From assembly GCA_016932435.1 (NCBI GenBank), contig JAFGCW010000087.1, positions 1-6,600 of the forward strand: a stretch of DNA of 6,600 bases, in the 5' to 3' direction. The notes beneath the pieces were generated by a model, which made no database searches, had not been told where the DNA came from, and saw nothing but the letters and a program-made list of their open reading frames with translations. Position 1 is the first letter of the stretch. Every line of letters begins with the position of its first letter. Origin of the DNA: Dehalococcoidales bacterium. Its GTDB lineage: Bacteria > Chloroflexota > Dehalococcoidia > Dehalococcoidales > UBA2162. The position numbers and the translations under genes are program-made. Positions 1-5,443 of this stretch are shown piece after piece.

Positions 1-387
1 GAGATACGTGTCTCCTCAGGAATGTTGAAAGCATCTCACCGTGCTCTTGACGCAGCGAAGTCTACCCCTTATGACCCCTGTCATCCTAACACCAGCGCCG
101 AGCCGGTGAACCCGGGTGAGATATATGAATACCATATCAGCCTGGGTAACGTAGTGAATGTGTTCAAGGTGGGTCAGCGTATTAAAGTGGAAATATCAAG
201 CCTGATTTCGCCGAGAGACCCGGAAATTCAAATTCACTATCATCCCATTCTGAACAGCGCCCGGACCACATTGCATAAGGTGTATCGCAATAACGAATAC
301 CGATCACATCTTGTATTGCCGGTTGTTGCCGGAAAATCAGCAGTGACGGAGATAATGAGCGACGAAAATTTCCAGGGCGGGGTATAA
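1..387 (+). CDS. CocE/NonD-family hydrolase, C-terminal fragment (5' end outside window)
   Basis: The reading frame is open from the first base and stops at TAA 385-387, so this is the 3' end of a longer gene; ATG 22 is internal. The 128 visible residues match the C-terminal jelly-roll domain of the CocE/NonD (X-Pro dipeptidyl-peptidase-like, S15) hydrolases. Family marks are LKASHRALD near the start, a proline-glycine turn before IYEY, VFKVGQRIKVEISS, and the closing strand with TTLHKVY and HLVLPVV. The catalytic N-terminal domain is not in the window. The fragment is clearly similar to the end of the minus-strand hydrolase at 557-2251 (LKASHRA, VFKVG.RI, TTLHKV, LVLP shared), but it has a longer loop before TTLHKV and a C-terminal tail of about 18 residues absent from that paralogue. 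In this family the domain packs on the alpha/beta-hydrolase core and helps shape the acyl pocket. Substrate unknown; esters or amides are usual. Confidence 0.88.
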   Translation, partial: EIRVSSGMLKASHRALDAAKSTPYDPCHPNTSAEPVNPGEIYEYHISLGNVVNVFKVGQRIKVEISSLISPRDPEIQIHYHPILNSARTTLHKVYRNNEYRSHLVLPVVAGKSAVTEIMSDENFQGGV

Positions 388-556
388 AAACCGATAAAGC
401 CCTTCAACATATATTTGGCTACGATTTTTACAGCATCTTTCTGTGATAGCCTGACGCACTGGCTTTCCCCCCGGTTTTCAGCATGCCTGTCCCCATTTAG
501 GTCCCGGTCGACCTTCTTCAGGGGGTAGAGGATTCCGTTTGTAAAATAGACCCGGA

Positions 557-2251
557 CTACTTTATTTCAGGAATAATCGGTAAAACCAGGTATGAAGCAT
601 TTTCAGGGTCATGATGAACCTTATGTAATGTTGTTTTACTGCTACATATGTGAAGTCCGCCTGTCGTATTATCCATACTGGCAATGTCTATTTCAATACG
701 ATGACCTACTTTAAAAACGTGCGACCTCGGCGACAAAGCAATAATATAGTCATAAACCTTTCCCGGGATTAACGATTCATTCTCGGTATGCGGATGCCAG
801 GGACGACATATCTCTGACTTGCTCTCATCGATTGCCCGATGCGATGCTTTAAGCCAATCTTCCGTTAATACGTACCTCTTCAAACCATACTCATCCACGT
901 CGGAAAGTGTCACGCGCCAGTTGGTATCCTCCTGATCGATTGAAGCAAATAAATAGAGAGCCATCGGGCCGGTGATTTCAATATCCTCGTTTAACGGTTC
1001 TGTGCTGTACTTAATGGAACTGATTTCTGAAGTTTCATCCAGCGGTTGTTGCACAAAACAGTCAGGTCCTTCATTGAATACGGGAGGTTCTTCCATCAGA
1101 CGCCCCCGGCTACGCAGGAAATATTTCATCCAACTGGTCCGAGCCAGAGGCCACTCATTCTCAGTACGCCAGACATTGCTTCCCGTCGTGAATATTTTAA
1201 TCGGCGGCTCCTCCATAATGCCGTTGTCAATGCCTTTAAGCCAGTAGTCAAACCATCGTAAGACTTCATCATGGGTCTCATACCACGGACGTTCATCACC
1301 CGGCCCCATAATCATCTTTTTAGGTACATTCAATTTTTCGTAAACATACCAACCGCCCTTTGCCCACAGGCCCGCCTGCGGGCCAGCCCACGGCCCACCG
1401 ACGTAAGCGGGAACTTTGATCCTGTCAAGTCTGGTATGCGGTGTCCTTTCCCAGTAGAAAGGCCCGTCGTTAGGATGGAAGAGAAAGTCAACGAAAAGAG
1501 GGCTTTTAGTCGGATATCTGAGCACACTCCAATAAATACTATACTTCCTGAGATCAGGGTCATTCAGCCTCTCCTGCCATAATTTTTCAAATTCATCTGC
1601 AGGCATATTTTTTACCGTGGCGGAGACACAATTTCTATTCGCGTAGCCGCTGCCGTGCGTCTGACCGGGGTCCATACCCCGTCCGCTGTACAGACGGTAC
1701 ATCATAGGATGAATAACACCTTCATCAGTGGCAGCCTGACGGTAAACATCATAGAACACTTCCCAGGGAAAAATGGCTTTCAGGTGCGGCGGCTGTTCAG
1801 CAGCAACGAAAACCTGTACACAGGCAAAGTAAGATATACCGATCATTCCTACGTTTCCATCACACCAGGGCTGCCGAGCGATCCATTCTACGAGGTCATA
1901 ACCGTCTTTAGGCTCGTTCACGTCAAACATACCGACATGCTCTCCCTCGGAGTCCCCGCAACCCCTGCCATCGGCAATAATATGGGCATATCCTCTACCC
2001 ACTATTCGCCTGGTATCGCCGGCTTCCATAGTACCATCCCAGACTAGTGAATCGAGATGCGGCTGAGGTATCATCGGTAGTGCCTGTAAGTCTTTACCGT
2101 AGCAAGACATTGCGAGTAACGCAGGGAATTTCCCCTCAGCATCGGGGCGGTAGATATCTACCGCCAGATGTATACTATCACGCACCGGGACAAACGCTGT
2201 CTCTTTGGATTTGACCTTATATTCATGTTGTGGTTGCAGTCCTTCTTTCAT
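557..2251 (-). CDS. CocE/NonD-family alpha/beta hydrolase (S15-like), complete
   Basis: Predicted cytoplasmic hydrolase of ester or amide bonds. Residues here count from GTG 2260; subtract 3 for the chosen ATG 2251. N-terminal strands (VPVRDSIHLAVDIYRP, about 24-39) lead into the alpha/beta core. The nucleophile elbow GISYF (141-145) puts Ser143 in the family's GxSYxx motif, and ADGRGCGDSEG (96-106) is the usual preceding segment. The helical cap and RWFDYWLKGIDNGIMEEPP (335-353) are typical, followed by the C-terminal jelly-roll with WLKASHRAID and VFKVGHRI. No signal peptide is seen. Start choice: ATG 2251 has AGGGGTGA five bases upstream, whereas GTG 2260 lies inside that site and has none of its own. 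Odd points: the acidic residue usually in a GGWYD segment is not seen (GGPWAGP at 288-294), and the usual GPWxH histidine is replaced by GPGDERPW (319-326). Length (about 564 residues) suits the family. It lies downstream of the dehydratase-like pair on the same strand. Confidence 0.9.
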   Translation of the reverse strand: MKEGLQPQHEYKVKSKETAFVPVRDSIHLAVDIYRPDAEGKFPALLAMSCYGKDLQALPMIPQPHLDSLVWDGTMEAGDTRRIVGRGYAHIIADGRGCGDSEGEHVGMFDVNEPKDGYDLVEWIARQPWCDGNVGMIGISYFACVQVFVAAEQPPHLKAIFPWEVFYDVYRQAATDEGVIHPMMYRLYSGRGMDPGQTHGSGYANRNCVSATVKNMPADEFEKLWQERLNDPDLRKYSIYWSVLRYPTKSPLFVDFLFHPNDGPFYWERTPHTRLDRIKVPAYVGGPWAGPQAGLWAKGGWYVYEKLNVPKKMIMGPGDERPWYETHDEVLRWFDYWLKGIDNGIMEEPPIKIFTTGSNVWRTENEWPLARTSWMKYFLRSRGRLMEEPPVFNEGPDCFVQQPLDETSEISSIKYSTEPLNEDIEITGPMALYLFASIDQEDTNWRVTLSDVDEYGLKRYVLTEDWLKASHRAIDESKSEICRPWHPHTENESLIPGKVYDYIIALSPRSHVFKVGHRIEIDIASMDNTTGGLHICSSKTTLHKVHHDPENASYLVLPIIPEIK

Positions 2252-2256
2252 TTTAC

Positions 2257-2264
2257 TCACCCCT
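2257..2264 (-). promoter_or_regulatory. Ribosome binding site deciding the hydrolase start
   Basis: On the minus strand AGGGGTGA is a near-complete match to the anti-Shine-Dalgarno partner AGGAGGTGA, five bases before ATG 2251. It overlaps the alternative GTG at 2258-2260, so ATG 2251 is the better start. Confidence 0.6.
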
Positions 2265-2310
2265 ATATTATTGATTGTATTTAAATACTAACTACGCTCT
2301 GGTCTTTTGT

Positions 2311-2340
2311 ATTATATTAGAATGAAATCCAATGATTACA
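2311..2340 (-). promoter_or_regulatory. Possible promoter for the hydrolase gene (good -10, weak -35)
   Basis: On the minus strand a perfect TATAAT lies at 2316-2311, about 60 bases upstream of the hydrolase start and inside the 199 bp gap after the dehydratase-like gene. At the proper distance only poor -35 matches occur (GTAATC at spacing 17, TGTAAT at spacing 18). It could allow separate expression of the hydrolase; alternatively the gene is read through from the upstream pair, since no terminator was found between them. A single -10 match in AT-rich DNA is weak evidence. Confidence 0.25.
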
Positions 2341-2450
2341 TAGACGAGGTGGGGAGGTTCTGGCCAGGGTTCCCATTGTCCTAGTGGCGAGGTTAACAAC
2401 ATCCTCTTTCTCATCGATCTGGATTGCCTGGCTAACTGCGGGAAAACCAC

Positions 2451-3839
2451 TTACGCGGCTCTCTGAGTCATCATCGTCTTAAAGACTTCCAGCCGTCTCT
2501 TATATTCCTCATGCTTATAAACACGGGGGTCGAAGTTCTCCCATTCCAGTAACAAAACGGGTATTCCCAGTTCCTTTTGTACGGCGTTCTGAATAACGAT
2601 AGCGTCACCGACAACAGTACGACACCCTACATGATATCGTTCCAGCAAGCCATCGATATGCATTTTTTTGTATAACTTAACTTTCTCAGGGATTGTCTGT
2701 AGAAAACCTGTGGAACGCGATCCTCCCCAGGCAAGCGACATAGCCTCATAAGGATCTTCCAGTTGCCTGTCGAAGCGTATTGTCGATGCGGCAGTCGCCA
2801 CCATGAGAGCTATGCCCATTTCACGTGCCAGATGTTCCAGTCTCGGGTCGGCGTGATGTGCAAACATTTCACCGACTACCCTGGGAGAACCCTTCGGGAC
2901 GGCTTCAAACCCGTTATTGACCCTTTCCTGTATTTCATTATAAAGCGTATTTGCCATATCAATTGCGTCGGAAATAGTCTCGTTAGTATACGTTAATGAA
3001 TTTAAAATCATCCAGATATTATCATGAGTGGGGCTAATCGGCAGGGGGTCACTATTATGAATCAGACGCTGCAATTTACTTAAGGTATTGTCAAACTGGC
3101 TTCTCGCCTCCAGAGCTTCCCATAACATATCATCAGTTACCTGAAACCCGACTACTTCCTCAGTTCTCTCGACGAGTCTTCTCAGGCTTTGTTTCGCCAG
3201 ATTACTCGACCGGTCCTCGGTTTCAGAAAGATCCACGGTACCTCTATCAAGGCAGGTATCCAGGCAGCAAACCGGCATTTCATATAACTCGTGCAACAGG
3301 TCAAGTGTCTTCGGGGCTGTCTCGCACATAAACCCGGAAGTTACCATCAGATCGGGTCTGGGAACGATATCCAGGGCAACGATTCCTAAAAGCGTCTTGA
3401 GGTTTGCGCAGTGAGCAACGGCTCCAGCTTTTAGCCATTTCTTTTCGGCTGCCTCCAGGATAGGCTCCAATTTTCCGAAAATGCAACCAATTACTATCAA
3501 AAAAGCCCAGCTCAAGTGAGCGGCGTATACATCCCTGGATTTCGACATCAATACATGGCCAATCGTTTCAAAGCCGGGTATCATGAAACCAAAAATTATC
3601 TTTTTCTTACCCTCTTCTCTCGCCAGCACGGTGTTGACCAGCTCCAGTATGCATAGCCGAAACGCCTTACGTACGCCTTCCAGTTCCATGTCATAGTAGG
3701 TGGTGAGTCTCTGCTTGGCAGTCACAATATCATCGCCTGTTATACCTGCTCTCCCGAACGCTTTTTCCACCCTGGGTAGCTCCGTAGCAATTTCGTTTTT
3801 TGTGAAGCCACATAATTCTAGGAACTCAATCATTATCAC
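2451..3839 (-). CDS. Benzoyl-CoA reductase BcrB-like / 2-hydroxyacyl-CoA dehydratase family subunit
   Basis: 462-residue iron-sulfur subunit of the BcrB/HgdB superfamily, matching the larger subunit of the two-subunit core (BcrB/BzdO type). Family enzymes use ATP-driven low-potential electrons to reduce benzoyl-CoA or dehydrate 2-hydroxyacyl-CoA. The three cysteines expected to hold the [4Fe-4S] cluster are visible: Cys144 (AHCANLKTLLG), Cys172 (SGFMCETAP) and Cys406 (YHVGCRTVVGD). The C-terminal LLLEWENFDPRVY (429-441) corresponds to the conserved segment after the last cysteine. Odd feature: extra cysteines 191, 192 and 196 (VCCLDTC) in a segment that usually lacks them. Start: GTG 3839 overlaps the previous gene's TGA (GTGA); ATG 3833, two codons later, is equally possible. 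AAGGGGG at 3844-3850 lies four bases before GTG and ten before ATG. It is translationally coupled to the upstream BcrC-like gene. Substrate unassigned; 2-hydroxyacyl-CoA dehydratase, aryl-CoA reductase and double-cubane-type reductase remain open. Confidence 0.88.
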   Translation of the reverse strand: MIMIEFLELCGFTKNEIATELPRVEKAFGRAGITGDDIVTAKQRLTTYYDMELEGVRKAFRLCILELVNTVLAREEGKKKIIFGFMIPGFETIGHVLMSKSRDVYAAHLSWAFLIVIGCIFGKLEPILEAAEKKWLKAGAVAHCANLKTLLGIVALDIVPRPDLMVTSGFMCETAPKTLDLLHELYEMPVCCLDTCLDRGTVDLSETEDRSSNLAKQSLRRLVERTEEVVGFQVTDDMLWEALEARSQFDNTLSKLQRLIHNSDPLPISPTHDNIWMILNSLTYTNETISDAIDMANTLYNEIQERVNNGFEAVPKGSPRVVGEMFAHHADPRLEHLAREMGIALMVATAASTIRFDRQLEDPYEAMSLAWGGSRSTGFLQTIPEKVKLYKKMHIDGLLERYHVGCRTVVGDAIVIQNAVQKELGIPVLLLEWENFDPRVYKHEEYKRRLEVFKTMMTQRAA

Positions 3840-4984
3840 ACAACCCCCTTTACTATCTCAGTAAAGGCCTGTAAACGTGTCCTGAGTTGACCGGTGTTGG
3901 CTGTGGTGTAATCTGATTCCACAACGAGTACCGGGATACCACGCTCAGCCATTTTTTCGGTAAAATAATAGGCTTCGGAATCGTAAGTCTCGCAACATTG
4001 CAGCTCGTACCAGATAACCCCTGATACATTGAAATCATCGATGAGCCCGAGCGCAAAATCCAGTCTCTTTCCGGCTGAGTGTCTCATAAAGGCACAGGGC
4101 ACCCTGTCCAGAAGGTATCCCCTGACCAGCGACCTGTATAAATCTCCTTTATTTTCTATGTCATGCCAGTAGTATCGGACACCCTCGCACAACTCCTCGA
4201 CGACGATATCGCCACCGGTTGCCTCTATCACTTCCAGGATCGTATAATCTCCCAAACCGATATTCGGCCCGAGCAATAAAAGTCTCGGAGTATCCCTACT
4301 TGCAGATACCTGCTTACTCTTCAGTTCATAATACACAGATTCAAGTATATCAATCATAAAAACAGGGTCGGCGTAAAACGAGGCGTGATTCAATTTGATG
4401 AATTCCAGGGCGCTGATTGCAGGAGGTGTGGCACGACGTAATAGACTTATCTTCCTCAAGAGTTCTCTTATCTGATTATAAAGGGTAATGGCTCTACCAA
4501 GTCCATCGTTCGTAATTTGATTTCCGGTAAAGGACTGCAGCCTGTCTCTTAGCGCCTGTAACCTATCGTAATAATATTCAAGTTCAAAGTCATTGGAATA
4601 CTGGTGTGGAACACCTAACTTAAATACCTCTAACTCATTTTCATACTCCCATAATTCCGCAACTTTCTTCAGGTGCTGGCAGGTGATGGGGGCTACAAGC
4701 ATATCCATCAAATTATAATACGGGTTCTCTTTTAGTAGTCTCTCGCCGATTTGCGCTCGCGCGAAGGGGCAGATAACCTGTGGCATTACGGATAAGCCTG
4801 CATCAGCGGCACGAGGACTTCCACCGTGGATAAGACATAACGGTATGGCCCCGGAAGCATAGATAATTTCCTCGGGTACGTAATTGCCCGGGAAGTAGCC
4901 TATTATCTTAACCCCATCCTTCTTTGCCTTTTTTAGTTGTGCTGGCCTATCTCTTAAATGCGCAGCTAAACGGGTTTCCTCCAT
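3836..4984 (-). CDS. Benzoyl-CoA reductase BcrC-like / 2-hydroxyacyl-CoA dehydratase family subunit
   Basis: Smaller partner subunit of the same superfamily, 382 residues from ATG 4984, the usual size of BcrC/BzdN/BadD. Residues below count from ATG 4996; subtract 4 for the chosen start. The N-terminal KIIGYFPGNYVPEEIIYASG (30-49) is the family hallmark. Candidate [4Fe-4S] ligands are Cys76 (VICPFARAQIG), Cys106 (APITCQHLKK) and Cys334 or Cys335 (YELQCCETYDSE). The helical middle contains FTGNQITNDGL, like the FTGKxIT segment of the family, and GIPVLVVESDY (353-363) closes the C-terminal domain. Start: ATG 4984 has GAGGA at 4990-4994 five bases upstream; ATG 4996 has no such site. The gene is first in the minus-strand unit and overlaps the BcrB-like gene by 4 bp, the bcrC-bcrB order known from benzoyl-CoA reductase operons. 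No bcrA/bcrD- or hgdC-type ATPase activator follows in the window, so reduction of benzoyl-CoA itself is not shown. Confidence 0.88.
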   Translation of the reverse strand: MEETRLAAHLRDRPAQLKKAKKDGVKIIGYFPGNYVPEEIIYASGAIPLCLIHGGSPRAADAGLSVMPQVICPFARAQIGERLLKENPYYNLMDMLVAPITCQHLKKVAELWEYENELEVFKLGVPHQYSNDFELEYYYDRLQALRDRLQSFTGNQITNDGLGRAITLYNQIRELLRKISLLRRATPPAISALEFIKLNHASFYADPVFMIDILESVYYELKSKQVSASRDTPRLLLLGPNIGLGDYTILEVIEATGGDIVVEELCEGVRYYWHDIENKGDLYRSLVRGYLLDRVPCAFMRHSAGKRLDFALGLIDDFNVSGVIWYELQCCETYDSEAYYFTEKMAERGIPVLVVESDYTTANTGQLRTRLQAFTEIVKGVV

Positions 4985-4989
4985 AAAAT

Positions 4990-4994
4990 TCCTC
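4990..4994 (-). promoter_or_regulatory. Ribosome binding site deciding the BcrC-like start
   Basis: GAGGA on the minus strand lies five bases before ATG 4982-4984. It overlaps the last base of the alternative ATG 4994-4996, which itself has only TTGGTTTT upstream. This supports the shorter protein. Confidence 0.5.
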
Positions 4995-5100
4995 ATAAAA
5001 CCAAGATTTATCGATTACGTCCATGGCCCGAAAAGACATCTGTTCCACTCACTTACAAGAGGAAAATTATCCATTAACTGTAAAAGGATTATCCTCAATA

Positions 5101-5116
5101 GCGGTTAAATAACCGC
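5101..5116. repeat. Perfect inverted repeat GCGGTTA-AA-TAACCGC
   Basis: Seven-base arms with a two-base centre. The element lies downstream of the predicted minus-strand promoter, inside the leader of the BcrC-like gene and about 115 bases before its start. The two-base centre is too tight for a full RNA hairpin, although five or six pairs could form; there is no T-run after it on either strand, so a terminator is unlikely. It fits better as a binding site for a dimeric regulator. Confidence 0.35.
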
Positions 5117-5178
5117 GTCAATAATCCGGGATTCGTCCGGCTAAAAAACAATTCTACTCCATAACTCTAATTAACAGC

Positions 5179-5207
5179 ATTATACTACATACCCATGTAT
5201 GTATGAA
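5179..5207 (-). promoter_or_regulatory. Candidate sigma-70-type promoter for the BcrC/BcrB-like pair
   Basis: On the minus strand TTCATA (5207-5202) is followed after exactly 17 bases by a perfect TATAAT (5184-5179). Transcription would begin near 5172, giving a leader of about 190 bases before ATG 4984. The -35 box matches consensus at four of six positions. The spacer is almost wholly filled by an inverted repeat, which suggests repression at this promoter. Confidence 0.5.
5186..5203. promoter_or_regulatory. Palindromic operator candidate TACATAC-CCAT-GTATGTA
   Basis: Perfect 7 bp inverted repeat with a 4 bp centre. It occupies the spacer between the -35 and -10 boxes of the predicted minus-strand promoter and touches the -35 box. 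This is a standard place for a dimeric repressor such as a TetR-, MarR- or GntR-type protein; the 17 bp spacer argues against a MerR-type activator, which normally needs 19-20 bp. The regulator itself is not in the window. Confidence 0.45.
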
Positions 5208-5315
5208 GGGAGTTTCTATTGTGACGAAAATACAATTTTGCATGATACTTTTCCCCATGGAATATATATCTACTTTTATCTCATGTAATTTTTAAAACAA
5301 GATACATTTGTCCTG

Positions 5316-5371
5316 ATGACTTTCCGCCTGCAAGGTATTGCATTCATGACTTCAATTCAGGTATTTGCATT
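5316..5371 (+). repeat. Two imperfect tandem repeats upstream of the molybdoenzyme promoter
   Basis: Copy 1 (5316-5344) is ATGACTT, ten bases, then AGGTATTGCATT. Copy 2 (5346-5371) is ATGACTT, six bases, then AGGTATTTGCATT. The AGGTATT starts are 26 bp apart. Copy 2 ends right beside the candidate -35 box at 5373, the expected place for an activator that contacts RNA polymerase. Confidence 0.35.
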
Positions 5372-5372
5372 A

Positions 5373-5400
5373 TTGATGAAATGATATAAACTGGTATATT
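5373..5400 (+). promoter_or_regulatory. Candidate promoter for the molybdoenzyme gene
   Basis: TTGATG (5373-5378), a 16-base spacer, then TATATT (5395-5400), preceded by TGG so that it reads as an extended -10 (TGGTATATT). Transcription would begin near 5407, giving a short leader of about 37 bases. A second AT-rich -10-like sequence (TATAAA, 5385-5390) has a TTGCAT only 14 bases upstream, which is too close. Confidence 0.4.
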
Positions 5401-5443
5401 ATTTTTCTACATATCAGCAAGCTTGTTAAAACGGAGAGTAAAT

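Larger units (their letters stand above)
4985..5443. promoter_or_regulatory. Divergent AT-rich regulatory region
   Basis: This 459 bp stretch separates the divergently read BcrC-like gene (minus) and the molybdoenzyme gene (plus). It is AT-rich compared with both genes and contains no long open frame. It holds a candidate promoter for each direction, two perfect 7 bp inverted repeats (5101-5116 and 5186-5203), a pair of tandem imperfect repeats (5316-5371), and two ATTATCC copies 22 bp apart (5066-5072, 5088-5094). The predicted minus-strand leader is long, about 190 bases. No tRNA or recognised riboswitch was seen. Confidence 0.7.

Noticed and set aside
388..556. Rho-independent terminators between the convergent hydrolase genes
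   Set aside because: Only short stems such as AGCC/GGCT were found, with long loops or mismatches and no proper T-run; not strong enough to annotate.
972..2047. Several open frames on the plus strand opposite the minus-strand hydrolase
   Set aside because: They lie antisense to a full-length gene with recognisable family motifs, and their translations resemble no known protein.
2763..2996. Open frame on the plus strand inside the BcrB-like gene
   Set aside because: It is antisense to a well-supported coding region and has no ribosome binding site or recognisable motif.
3301..4056. Alternative minus-strand frames inside the BcrB- and BcrC-like genes (3301-3486, 3853-4056)
   Set aside because: They are out-of-frame shadows of conserved genes; their translations show no family features.
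5226..5238. Inverted repeat AAAAT-ACA-ATTTT
   Set aside because: Short and purely AT-rich; expected by chance in this AT-rich region.
5296..5443. Sigma-54 promoter for the molybdoenzyme gene
   Set aside because: No GG and GC pair with the required ten-base spacing was found near the TTGCAT sequences.
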